The translations under genes were made by a program, and so were the position numbers. 64,000 bases of DNA, taken from positions 682,001 to 746,000 of the forward strand of contig NZ_UFXX01000001.1 in NCBI RefSeq assembly GCF_900447535.1, in the 5' to 3' direction. Source of the DNA: Dermacoccus nishinomiyaensis (GTDB lineage Bacteria; Actinomycetota; Actinomycetes; Actinomycetales; Dermatophilaceae). Positions 55,899 to 64,000 of this stretch are shown in pieces (position 1 is the first letter of the stretch; each line of letters opens with the position of its first letter). The notes beneath the pieces are model-generated. The model did no database searches. It worked only from the letters and a program-made list of their open reading frames with translations, and had not been told where the DNA came from.

Positions 55899-58747
55899 GA
55901 CCCCTCGGGCGCCGCGTCGTTCGTGGCGCGCGCCGCGTCGTCGTCAGCATGCGCAGCCTGGGCGTGCCGTTCGAGCACGGCCTCCCAGGTGAACGTCGCG
56001 AGCACGTCCTCGCGCCCGTAGAGCTGATCCTCGATGAACGGGTAGACGCCGTACTTCCAGATGCGGGCGAGCGCGGCGTCGTCGAGGTCGCGCACCATGA
56101 AGTGGCTGTGGCCGATCTGCAGGTGCGGGCCGCGCAGGATCTGACGCAGCTCCTCGTTGACCCGATCGACGACGCCCGCCACCCACACGGGGCCGTTCTC
56201 GCGCTCCAGCCAGCGCGCCAGCAGCCCCTCCATCGGGCCTTCGTGCGGCATGAACGGCAGGAAGTGGAAGCGGCGTCGCAGCGCAGCGTCGACGAGGGCG
56301 ATCGATCGGTCGGCCGTGTTCATCGTGCCGATGAAGTACAGGTTCGAGGGCAGCTGGAAGCCCTCGTCGGGCCGGTAGCTCGTCATGACCGACTGCGAGC
56401 GATACTCGAGCAGGAACAGCAGCTCACCGAAGACGCGCGGCAGGTTCGCGCGGTTGATCTCGTCGATGACCATGATGTGCGGCGTCGTCGGGTCGGCCTC
56501 GGCGGCCTCGGCCATGAGCGCCAGCGGCCCCTTGCGCAGTTCGTAGACCATTGCGCCAGCGGCGTCGAGACGCGGGCGGAAGCCCTCGAAGAAGTCCTCG
56601 TACGACGTGGAAGGGTGGAACTGCACGACGGCGCGCTTCGTCGGGTCGGGCTGCAGGGCCGCCGCGAATCGCTGCGCCATGAACGTCTTGCCCGTCCCGG
56701 GCGGACCGTAGAAGATGAGCTGCTTCTTGTCCTGCAGCAACTCGTCGATCTCGCGCAGGAACTCCTCGTCCACGAGCAGATCCGCCGCTGCCTCGGCGAC
56801 CAGATCTCGTTCGGGGTCGACGCTCGTCTCGCCCTTGCGCAGCAGCCACAGCGCGAACTGCACCTGCCCCCACGGGTCGTTCGGCAACAACGGTTCGAGC
56901 TTGCCGCGCAACCGGTCCGCGGCGATGACCTGCAGCCGACCACGCGACAACTCGCGCCGACGCGGCAGGACGACACCGAGCGCCTGCGCGAGAGCGACCT
57001 TGCCGTCACGCCCCGTCATCGCGTACACGGGCAGGTAGCGGTGCGGGTGCGCGATCGCCAGGAGCTTCATCGCGACCGCCTCGTCGAGCGAGACCTCATC
57101 GGCGCCCTCGGGGTCGATGACCGCGTCGATGCGGTCGGCGTCATCGCCCTCACCCCACAGCAGGTGCGTGACGGAGCGCGCGAGGTTCTCGAGGCCACGC
57201 GCATCGAGCGCGGCGAGGCGTGCGTCGAGGACACTGTGCGTGCCCGTCGACCCGTAGGCGCCACCGGCGATGATGCGCTTGAACGTCGCGAGGTCGAACG
57301 CGGCGAGCGCCTCCGCTTCGAGCGAGGCCGCGAAGGTGCGGCGCTGCTCGACGTGCCACTGATCGCGCTCCGCCGGGTACGGACGGTCGGCCAGGAAGGC
57401 GCGCAGCGCGATGGCGAGCTCCTCGTCGATGCCCTCGACGGGCGCATCGGAGCCGCGCATCGTGTCGACCAGCGGCAGCACGCGGCGGACGGTGTCCTCG
57501 ACGTCCGCGGCGAAGCTGCGCCGCCCCACCCCGTCGGGGTGCGGGAACCAGCGGCCGACGAACACCTCGCCACCCTCGTACGACGCCCCCGTCGGCGTCA
57601 GGCGGTCCGGCGCGCCGGCCGGGCCGAGATGGATGAACTCCAGACCGGCAGGCAGGTTCTGCTCGAGCCGCGAGCCGAGCTCCTCGTGACGTTCGGCGCC
57701 CGCCGCGGAATCCCAGCCCGACATCAGCCCGACGGCGATGCCGGAGCTCGTCATCCACACGCGCAGGGCGGGCGCTCCCCCGCTGCTCGCGGGCAGCAGC
57801 CACGTCGAGTGCGAATCGCTGCGGTAGGCCGCGCGCGAGGACGCCTCCGTCCGGGTCTGCAGGCTCGTCTCGGCGAGCTTGACGCCGGTGGCGCGCTCGA
57901 GCTGCTCGTGCAGGCTGCGCGCGACCAGCGCGGCATGACCGCGCAACTGCAGCGCCAGGGACGCGGCGCGGGCCTCCGACTCGCCGTCTGGATAGCCGAC
58001 GCCCTGCTCGAAAGTACGGTGCAGTTGCGTCGACTCGGTCGCCAGCGCAGGCAGCGCCGCGCCGAAGCCGACGAACGACGGCTTCTCGCCCAGCGCCGTG
58101 ACGACGCGCTGCGCCCGGTAGGCGCCGGCGGGGCTGAACGCACGGCACAGCGTCACGAAGTCGACGTAGCGCTCGGCGTGCGTGAGGTGGCGCCCCATCC
58201 ACCCCAGGGTCGCGAACGCGTCCGCCCCACCAGGCCACAGCACCGGCCAGTCCCCCTGGCCGGAGGTGGCCCACACGAGCGACAGGAACGTCGGCACGCG
58301 CGCGAGATCAGGCCCACCGGATCCGATGACGTCCTCGAGACGCGCGATCGACGTGCCCGCCTCGTCGAGCGAGGTCGGGGTGACGAGCACCTTCGCCAGC
58401 ACGTCCTCGAACTCGCCGAGGCGGTCCTCGCAGTGCGCTACGACGCGCGGCAGCCAGTGTCGCGCGAGCGCGCCGGCCCCGACATATGGGCCCGGCCGCG
58501 CGCCCCACTGCGCGAGGGCCTCGGCGAAGCGCTCGATGTCGGGGCGACGGATCATCGCCTCGACGTCAGCCGTCAGTTCGACGTCGCGGGCGTGCGCGAG
58601 CGCGTCGAGCTGCTGCCACGACGCGGCGAACGCGGGGTCGGCCTCGACGTGCTCGGCCATGAGGTCGTACGTGCTCCGCCACCGACCCAGATCGGTCTCG
58701 CGCTGGCCATCCGCAGCCTCGTCGGACCACGTCATGGGGGCTTGCAT
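55895..58747 (-). CDS. McrB-like AAA+ NTPase
   Basis: Motor of an McrBC-type (type IV restriction-like) system. It has 950 residues, about twice E. coli McrB. The last 290 hold the McrB AAA+ domain: Walker A GPPGTGKTF near residue 681, Walker B HIMVIDEINRANL near 759, and the NTADRSIALVDAALRRRF sensor segment. The first about 640 residues are not recognised; one part (residues about 295-400) weakly resembles a MrcB-N/DUF3578 domain. The start is ATG 58747 or GTG 58750, both served by GGGAG. serA lies upstream on the same strand. Confidence 0.82.
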   Translation of the reverse strand: MQAPMTWSDEAADGQRETDLGRWRSTYDLMAEHVEADPAFAASWQQLDALAHARDVELTADVEAMIRRPDIERFAEALAQWGARPGPYVGAGALARHWLPRVVAHCEDRLGEFEDVLAKVLVTPTSLDEAGTSIARLEDVIGSGGPDLARVPTFLSLVWATSGQGDWPVLWPGGADAFATLGWMGRHLTHAERYVDFVTLCRAFSPAGAYRAQRVVTALGEKPSFVGFGAALPALATESTQLHRTFEQGVGYPDGESEARAASLALQLRGHAALVARSLHEQLERATGVKLAETSLQTRTEASSRAAYRSDSHSTWLLPASSGGAPALRVWMTSSGIAVGLMSGWDSAAGAERHEELGSRLEQNLPAGLEFIHLGPAGAPDRLTPTGASYEGGEVFVGRWFPHPDGVGRRSFAADVEDTVRRVLPLVDTMRGSDAPVEGIDEELAIALRAFLADRPYPAERDQWHVEQRRTFAASLEAEALAAFDLATFKRIIAGGAYGSTGTHSVLDARLAALDARGLENLARSVTHLLWGEGDDADRIDAVIDPEGADEVSLDEAVAMKLLAIAHPHRYLPVYAMTGRDGKVALAQALGVVLPRRRELSRGRLQVIAADRLRGKLEPLLPNDPWGQVQFALWLLRKGETSVDPERDLVAEAAADLLVDEEFLREIDELLQDKKQLIFYGPPGTGKTFMAQRFAAALQPDPTKRAVVQFHPSTSYEDFFEGFRPRLDAAGAMVYELRKGPLALMAEAAEADPTTPHIMVIDEINRANLPRVFGELLFLLEYRSQSVMTSYRPDEGFQLPSNLYFIGTMNTADRSIALVDAALRRRFHFLPFMPHEGPMEGLLARWLERENGPVWVAGVVDRVNEELRQILRGPHLQIGHSHFMVRDLDDAALARIWKYGVYPFIEDQLYGREDVLATFTWEAVLERHAQAAHADDDAARATNDAAPEGS

Positions 58748-58880
58748 CACACCGTCACTCCCGGCACGGCGAACCCTCAGCGAGGGCCGCCGTCACCTGC
58801 GTCGAAGGGGGCATTCGGCGACGCGGAGCCTGCGGCTGCGGCGTCGTCGGTTCTGCCGGTCAGTCTAGCCTGCGACGCAC

Positions 58881-58925
58881 CCTTCGGACGGTGTGCGTCC
58901 GGTGGCTCAAGAGGACGTCCGAAGG
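58881..58925. terminator. Stem-loop between serA and the McrBC operon
   Basis: CCTTCGGACG / CGTCCGAAGG with a 25-base loop. With the next hairpin it fills most of the 286-bp gap 58751-59036. Confidence 0.45.
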
Positions 58926-58931
58926 CGCCGG

Positions 58932-58970
58932 CGCCCACGCGATGGCGCGGGTACGCGCTTCGCGTGGGCG
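58932..58970 (-). terminator. Hairpin terminator after serA
   Basis: CGCCCACGCG / CGCGTGGGCG with a 19-base loop, about 66 bp after the serA stop on the minus strand. Confidence 0.6.
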
Positions 58971-59036
58971 GTTCGTGGGCCGCTGACGCTGCACTCGTAC
59001 ACCGTCGCGGGACGGGTCGCGGCAGGTCGGTGCGGC

Positions 59037-60233
59037 TCAGCGCACGACGCGCAGCCTGATCGTCTCCGGCATCGCGCGCAGCTGGTCCAGGACGGCGTCG
59101 GGCAGCTGGGAGACGACGTCGGTGACGACGTAGCCGGTGTCCGAGGCGGTGTCGAGCATCTGACCCTCGATGTTGACGCCGTGCTCGGCGAGGATGCCGT
59201 TCATGCGCGCCAGCGCACCCGGCACGTTCTTGTGGAAATGCACGATGCGGTGCTGACCCGGGCGCTCGGGCAGGTTGAGCGACGGGAGGTTGACGTTGAG
59301 CGTCGTCGAACCACGCTGGACGTAGTCGCGCAGCTTCGCGGCGACGAACCGTCCGATGTCCTCCTGCGCCTCCTCCGTCGAGCCGCCGATGTGCGGCGTC
59401 AGCACGACGTTGGGGATGCCCTGCAACGGTGAGTCGAACGGATCGCCCTTCTTCTTGGGCTCGGTCGGGAACACGTCGACCGCCGCACCGGCGATGTGAC
59501 CGGATTCGAGATGCGTCTTGAGCGCGTCGTAGTCGACGACGAAGCCGCGCGAGAGGTTGAGGAACAACGAGCGCGGGCGCATCGCGGCGAACTGCTCGGC
59601 GCCGAAGAAACCGGCGTTGCCGGAGCGCCCGTCGACGTGCAGCGTGATGACCTCGGCGATCGACAGCAGCTCCTCGAGCGACGAGCAGCGTGTCGCGTTG
59701 CCGAGGGCGAGCTTGTCGTCGGTGTCGTAGAAGTAGACCTGCAGGCCGAGCATCTCCCCGACGACCGACAGCTGCGAGCCGATGTTGCCGTACCCGACGA
59801 TGCCAAGCTTGCGGCCGCGGATCTCGTGGCTGCCCTTCGCGTCCTTGTGCCACACCCCGTCGTGCAGCGCGCGGTCCTTCTCGCTGAGGCGGCGCGCCAT
59901 CATGATGATCTCGGCGATGGCAAGTTCAACGACCGAGCGCGTGTTGGAGAACGGTGCGTTGAACACGACGATGCCCCGCCCCGCGGCGTGCGCGAGGTCG
60001 ATCTGGTTCGTGCCGATGCAGAAGGCCCCGATCGCCTGCAGGTCGGGCGCATTGTCGAGCACGCGCGCGCTCACCTCGGTCTTGGAGCGGATGCCGAGCA
60101 GGTCGACGCCCTGCAGCGCCTCGATCAGCTCGTCCTCGTCCATCGCGCCGATGCGCATGTCGACCTCGAAGCCGGCCTCGCGCAGCAGCGCCTCCCCCAG
60201 GGGGTGCACGTTCTCGAGCAGCAGTGCCTTCAC
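59037..60233 (-). CDS. serA: D-3-phosphoglycerate dehydrogenase SerA, E. coli type
   Basis: Oxidises 3-phosphoglycerate, the first step of serine synthesis. It has 398 residues, like the 410-residue E. coli enzyme, not the roughly 530-residue form common in Actinobacteria. It has CIGTNQIDLAHAAGRGI, FNAPFSNTRSVVELAI, the nucleotide-binding GIVGYGNIGSQ, the Arg/His-type catalytic segment PHIGGSTEEAQEDIG, and a C-terminal ACT domain (HRIVHFHKNVPGALARMNGIL) for serine feedback. The start is GTG at 60233 with AAAGGA upstream. Confidence 0.95.
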   Translation of the reverse strand: MKALLLENVHPLGEALLREAGFEVDMRIGAMDEDELIEALQGVDLLGIRSKTEVSARVLDNAPDLQAIGAFCIGTNQIDLAHAAGRGIVVFNAPFSNTRSVVELAIAEIIMMARRLSEKDRALHDGVWHKDAKGSHEIRGRKLGIVGYGNIGSQLSVVGEMLGLQVYFYDTDDKLALGNATRCSSLEELLSIAEVITLHVDGRSGNAGFFGAEQFAAMRPRSLFLNLSRGFVVDYDALKTHLESGHIAGAAVDVFPTEPKKKGDPFDSPLQGIPNVVLTPHIGGSTEEAQEDIGRFVAAKLRDYVQRGSTTLNVNLPSLNLPERPGQHRIVHFHKNVPGALARMNGILAEHGVNIEGQMLDTASDTGYVVTDVVSQLPDAVLDQLRAMPETIRLRVVR

Positions 60234-60332
60234 GGCCGGTTCCTTTCGCTGGCGGTGACGACGACCTGACGCGTCGCTCACATCATGAGACTTCATCGAG
60301 GCGATCGCAGGACGATCCATCTCAGCGGGCAA

Positions 60333-60379
60333 GACGGCAGGCGCCGTCGATGACTCTCGTCACCGGCGACGCCTGCCTT
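60333..60379 (-). terminator. Hairpin terminator after nrdJ
   Basis: GGCAGGCG / CGCCTGCC with a 26-base loop, about 20 bp after the nrdJ stop on the minus strand and before serA. Confidence 0.6.
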
Positions 60380-60396
60380 CATGCCTCAGCGAAGCA

Positions 60397-63324
60397 TCAG
60401 CTGCAGCCGGAGGTGCTTCCGCAGCCCTCGCACACGTAGCAGCTACCGGCCGGACGCATCTTCGTCCCGCACGTCATGCACATCGGCGCATCCGCGGCGT
60501 GACCCTGGAACTTCTCGAGCAGCTCGGTGGAGCTGTGGATCTCGTTGCTCACCTCACGGGCCGAGGCTGCACCCGAGCCCGAGATGACCTCGTCGGCATG
60601 CTCCTCCTCCGACGTCGTCGGAGCTGCCGGCGCAGTGGTACCCGCGCGCTCCTGACGGGCCGGGGCGGCCGTCTGCGAGTTCGACTCCGCGTCGAAGCTC
60701 TCGTCGTCGCCCTCGCTCGGAGCGTAGGAACCCGTCTCGAGCTGACGCGCACGCTCGGCCGCGGTGTGGATGCCCATGAACGAGCGCGTGTCGAAGTCGA
60801 GGTAGTCGAGCGCCAGGCGGCGGAAGACGTAGTCCATGATCGACTGCGCCATGCGCACGTCGGCGTCGTCCGTCATACCGGCCGGCTCGAAGCGCAGGTT
60901 CGTGAACTTCTCGACGAACGTCTCGAGTGGCACGCCGTACTGCAGGCCGATGGAGACCGCGATCGAGAACGCGTCCATGACACCGGCGAGCGTCGAACCC
61001 TGCTTGCCGAACTTGAGGAACAGCTCGCCGAGGTCACCGTTCTCGTACGTGCCGGCGGTGAGGTAGCCCTCCGCGCCGCCAACGGCGAACGACGTCGTCT
61101 GCGACGAGCGACGCTTCGGCAGACGCTTGCGGACCGGACGGTACTCGATGACCTTCTCCGCAGCCGCGGTCTCGGTGCTGGTCGCGGCGGGCTCGGACTT
61201 CTTCTCCGCCTTGCCGTCGGACAGCGGCTGGCCGACCTTGCAGTTGTCGCGGTAGACCGCGATGGCCTTGAGGCCGAGCTTCCAGCCCTCGAGGTGCACC
61301 TCGGCGATGTCGTCGACGCTCGCGGTCTCGGGCAGGTTGACCGTCTTCGAGATGGCGCCCGACAGGAACGGCTGGCAGGCGGCCATCATGCGCACGTGGC
61401 CCATCGGCGAGATGGCGCGCGCACCCATGGCGCAGTCGAAGATCTCGTAGTGCTCGGGCTTGAGACCGGGCGCGTCGATGACGTGGCCCTTCTCGGCGAT
61501 GTGCTCGACGATCGCCTCGATCTGCTCGTCCTGGTAACCCAGCTTCTTCAGCGCACGCGGGATCGTCTGGTTGACGATCTGCATCGAACCGCCACCGACG
61601 AGCTTCTTGAACTTGACGAGCGAGAAGTCGGGCTCGATACCCGTCGTGTCGCAGTCCATCATGAAGCCGATCGTGCCGGTCGGGGCGAGGACGGAGGCCT
61701 GCGCGTTACGGAAGCCGTTCTTCTCGCCGAGCGTGACGACGTCGGCCCAGGCCTTCGTGGCGAGGGCGTGGATGTCGCTCGCCATCGCACCCATGTCCTT
61801 GTGCGACGACAGCTCGTCGTTGGCCGCGCGGTGCTTGCGCATGACGCGGTTGTGCGCCTGGCTGTTCTGGGCGTAGCCGGCGTAGGGGCCGACGACGGCC
61901 GCCATCTCCGCGGAGCGCTTGTAGGCGGCACCCGTGAGCAGCGAGGTGATCGAGGCCGCCAGGGCGCGGCCACCGTCGGAGTCGTAACCGTGGCCCGTCG
62001 CCATGAGCAGTGCACCGAGGTTGGCGTACCCGATGCCGAGCTGGCGGTAGTCGACGGTCGTCTTGCCGATCGACTCGGTCGGGAAGTCGGCGAAGCAGAT
62101 CGAGATGTCCATCGCCGTGATGACGAGTTCGACGACCTTGGCGAACGTCGCCGCGTCGAACGTGTCGTCTTCCTTGAGGAACTTCAGCAGGTTGAGCGAG
62201 GCGAGGTTGCAGCTCGAGTTGTCGAGCGACATGTACTCCGAGCACGGGTTCGACGCCGTGATACGGCCCGTCTCGGGGTTCGTGTGCCACGCGTTGATCG
62301 TGTCGTCGTACTGCACGCCCGGGTCGGCGCACTCCCACGCGGCCTTGTTGATCTTGTCGAACAGCTCACGCGCATCGACGGTCTCGATGACCTCACCGGT
62401 GTCGCGGGCGCGCAGACCGAAGCTGCCGCCGTCGACGACCGCCTGCATGAACTCGTCGTTAACACGAACCGAGTTGTTGGCGTTCTGGTACTGCACGGAG
62501 ACGATGTCGCGGCCACCGAGGTCCATGTCGAACCCGGCGTCACGCAGCGCGCGGATCTTGTCCTCCTCGCGCGCCTTCGTCTCGATGAACTCCTCGATGT
62601 CGGGGTGGTCGACGTCGAGGACGACCATCTTGGCCGCTCGACGCGTCGCGCCACCGGACTTGATCGTGCCGGCCGAGGCGTCGGCGCCGCGCATGAAGGA
62701 GACCGGGCCGGATGCGGTGCCGCCCGAGGAGAGCAGCTCCTTGGAGGAGCGGATGCGGGAGAGGTTGAGACCGGCGCCCGAACCACCCTTGAAGATGAAG
62801 CCCTCCTCCTTGTACCAGTTGAGGATCGAATCCATCGAGTCCTCGACCGACAGGATGAAGCACGCGCTGACCTGCTGCGGGCTCGCGGTACCGACGTTGA
62901 ACCAGACGGGCGAGTTGAACGAGAACACCTGGTGCAGCAGGGCGTAGGTGAGCTCGTGCTCGAAGATCTCCGCGTCCTCGTCGGTAGCGAAGTAGCCGTT
63001 GTCGCGCCCGGCCTTGGCATAGGTCAGCACGACGCGGTCGATGAGCTGCTTGAGGGAGCTTTCACGCGCGTCGGTGCCGACGGCGCCACGGAAGTACTTG
63101 GTCGTGACGATGGTGGAGGCGTTGAGCGACCAGAAGTCGGGGAACTCGACACCCGACTGCTCGAAGATCGTCTCGCCCGTCTTCCAGTTCTGCTGGAGGA
63201 CGTCCCGCTTCTCCCAGGTGACCTCATCGTACGGGTGCACGCCGGGCGTGGTGAAAATGCGTTCGATCGTGACGCCGCCGGTGCGGCGTCCCGTCTTGGC
63301 GCGGGCCTTCGTCGTCTCGGTCAT
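60397..63324 (-). CDS. nrdJ: Adenosylcobalamin-dependent ribonucleotide reductase NrdJ (class II)
   Basis: Reduces ribonucleotides to deoxyribonucleotides using B12. It has 975 residues. The 10-stranded barrel holds the catalytic stretch SNPCSEYMSLDNSSCNLASLNL and the radical-site cysteine region. PTGTIGFMMDCDTTGIEPDF follows, then an Ala/Glu-rich linker (about 850-920) and a C-terminal tail with the redox cysteines CMTCGTK and CYVCEGCGSTSGCS. The ATG at 63324 has AGGAGG upstream. nrdR lies 80 bp upstream. I see no cobalamin riboswitch in that gap. Confidence 0.97.
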   Translation of the reverse strand: MTETTKARAKTGRRTGGVTIERIFTTPGVHPYDEVTWEKRDVLQQNWKTGETIFEQSGVEFPDFWSLNASTIVTTKYFRGAVGTDARESSLKQLIDRVVLTYAKAGRDNGYFATDEDAEIFEHELTYALLHQVFSFNSPVWFNVGTASPQQVSACFILSVEDSMDSILNWYKEEGFIFKGGSGAGLNLSRIRSSKELLSSGGTASGPVSFMRGADASAGTIKSGGATRRAAKMVVLDVDHPDIEEFIETKAREEDKIRALRDAGFDMDLGGRDIVSVQYQNANNSVRVNDEFMQAVVDGGSFGLRARDTGEVIETVDARELFDKINKAAWECADPGVQYDDTINAWHTNPETGRITASNPCSEYMSLDNSSCNLASLNLLKFLKEDDTFDAATFAKVVELVITAMDISICFADFPTESIGKTTVDYRQLGIGYANLGALLMATGHGYDSDGGRALAASITSLLTGAAYKRSAEMAAVVGPYAGYAQNSQAHNRVMRKHRAANDELSSHKDMGAMASDIHALATKAWADVVTLGEKNGFRNAQASVLAPTGTIGFMMDCDTTGIEPDFSLVKFKKLVGGGSMQIVNQTIPRALKKLGYQDEQIEAIVEHIAEKGHVIDAPGLKPEHYEIFDCAMGARAISPMGHVRMMAACQPFLSGAISKTVNLPETASVDDIAEVHLEGWKLGLKAIAVYRDNCKVGQPLSDGKAEKKSEPAATSTETAAAEKVIEYRPVRKRLPKRRSSQTTSFAVGGAEGYLTAGTYENGDLGELFLKFGKQGSTLAGVMDAFSIAVSIGLQYGVPLETFVEKFTNLRFEPAGMTDDADVRMAQSIMDYVFRRLALDYLDFDTRSFMGIHTAAERARQLETGSYAPSEGDDESFDAESNSQTAAPARQERAGTTAPAAPTTSEEEHADEVISGSGAASAREVSNEIHSSTELLEKFQGHAADAPMCMTCGTKMRPAGSCYVCEGCGSTSGCS

Positions 63325-63404
63325 GACCGTGAGCCTCCTGGCAGGTGGGGTGAGCTGGTACGTGAGGGTGATCTGGGGGGCGCGCCCTCGGCAGGCGCGC
63401 GGGG

Positions 63405-63863
63405 TCAGGACGCCGAGGCGGCGTACTGACGCAACTCGCTGACCGCCGTCTCGAAGTCCTCGAGCGATTCGAAGGCCTGGTAGACGGAGGCGAAGCGCAG
63501 ATACGCGACGTGGTCGAGTTCGCGCAGGGGCCCGAGGATCTCGATGCCCACGTCATGGGCGTCGATCTCGGCGGCGCCCTTCGAGCGAATGGACTCCTCC
63601 ACCTGCTGGGCGAGAACGGCCAACTGGTCGTCGGTGACCGGGCGGCCCTGGCACGCCTTGCGAACCCCGGACATCACCTTGTCGCGCGAGAACGGCTCGC
63701 TGACCCCGGAACGCTTGACGACCGTGAGACTTGCGGTCTCCATCGTCGAGAACCGCTTGCCGCAGTTCGGGCACTGACGGCGCCGCTTGATGCAGGTGCC
63801 GTCCTCGCTCGAGCGCGAATCGACGACGCGGGAGTCGGTGTTGCGGCAGAACGGACAGTGCAC
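63405..63863 (-). CDS. nrdR: Transcriptional repressor NrdR
   Basis: Zinc-ribbon/ATP-cone repressor that lowers ribonucleotide reductase expression when dATP is high. It has 152 residues. The zinc ribbon has Cys3, Cys6, Cys31 and Cys34 (MHCPFC...QCPNC), and the ATP cone starts at [24 protein letters not shown]. The start is GTG at 63863, which places the zinc ribbon at the N-terminus as in all family members. It lies upstream of nrdJ on the same strand and probably shares its promoter. The remaining window to 64000 has no gene. Confidence 0.97.
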   Translation of the reverse strand: MHCPFCRNTDSRVVDSRSSEDGTCIKRRRQCPNCGKRFSTMETASLTVVKRSGVSEPFSRDKVMSGVRKACQGRPVTDDQLAVLAQQVEESIRSKGAAEIDAHDVGIEILGPLRELDHVAYLRFASVYQAFESLEDFETAVSELRQYAASAS

Positions 63864-64000
63864 GTCAAACCTTCCGACGGGGCTGGGAACACTCGGGACG
63901 GCGGCGCTCCACCCCGGGATTCCGGCCTCAGAGCGCAGATGCACATCAGCGGAGGAGAATCAACATCTAGGGGGAAGCGGGGGCCAAAGCCCCACATGTA

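Noticed and set aside
55949-59059. 1036-codon open frame on the plus strand
   Set aside because: Antisense to the McrB-like gene, which has clear AAA+ motifs. The composition is that of a high-GC mirror frame.
63325-63404. Cobalamin riboswitch before nrdJ
   Set aside because: The nrdR-nrdJ gap is only 80 bp and lacks B12-box-like sequence.
60499-63429. 976-codon open frame on the plus strand
   Set aside because: Antisense to nrdJ, which is unmistakable. No domain is visible in the mirror frame.
63940-63970. NrdR box upstream of nrdR
   Set aside because: AACATCTAGG resembles half of an actinobacterial NrdR box, but the other half does not match and no second box is seen before the window ends.

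Overview
This is a high-GC (roughly 70% G+C) actinobacterial chromosome segment. The gene order wag31-yggT-sepF-yggS-pgeF-ftsZ, a lysine/alanine-rich HrdB-type primary sigma factor, B12-dependent NrdJ with NrdR, SAM-IV riboswitch control of metX and a GlnR-type box at glnA all fit Actinomycetota, most likely Micrococcales. The genus cannot be fixed from this window alone.

Layout. (1) 0-5.4 kb: end of lipB, lipA, a DUF4191 membrane protein, an RDD protein, glnA and a SRPBCC protein. (2) 5.5-30.8 kb: a long block read leftwards. It runs from mraZ through rsmH, ftsL, ftsI, murF, mraY, murD, ftsW, murG and murC, mostly with 4-bp stop/start overlaps. A hairpin gap follows, then ftsZ, pgeF, yggS, sepF, yggT, wag31, a TraR/DksA-type protein, lspA, an RluA-family pseudouridine synthase, dnaE and oligopeptidase B. 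murE (between ftsI and murF) and ftsQ (between murC and ftsZ) are missing from their usual places. (3) 31.2-35.5 kb: a divergent MoxR-DUF58-transglutaminase operon. Arrays of GTGGRG repeats, resembling MraZ boxes, lie in front of both mraZ and this operon. (4) 35.73-41.87 kb: a small integrative element inserted at the 3' end of the primary sigma gene. It carries a tyrosine integrase, a coupled protein with a frameshifted zinc-motif C-terminus, a zinc-finger protein, small cargo genes, a dyad-rich gene-free stretch and an inserted, frameshifted IS3-family element. The 21-bp ends encode the last codons of the sigma factor. (5) 41.85-54.4 kb: the primary sigma factor, UspA, metX with a SAM-IV riboswitch, DUF4192, EcsC-like, PAC2, HIT, hrpA and DUF445. 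(6) 54.6-58.75 kb: an McrBC-like pair whose McrC has lost two of three nuclease residues. (7) 59-64 kb: an E. coli-type serA, nrdJ and nrdR.

How the genes work together. The dcw block supplies lipid-linked peptidoglycan precursors (MurF, MraY, MurD, MurG, MurC), the septal synthase pair FtsW/FtsI, and the cytoskeletal scaffold FtsZ/SepF/Wag31. The MoxR operon may be tied to it through the shared MraZ-like sites. NrdR, NrdJ and DnaE cover nucleotide supply and replication. GlnA, MetX and SerA are amino-acid entry points, and two of them have visible control sites. Starts were chosen by ribosome-binding sites, overlaps and family lengths. No similarity search was run, so all family calls come from motif recognition.
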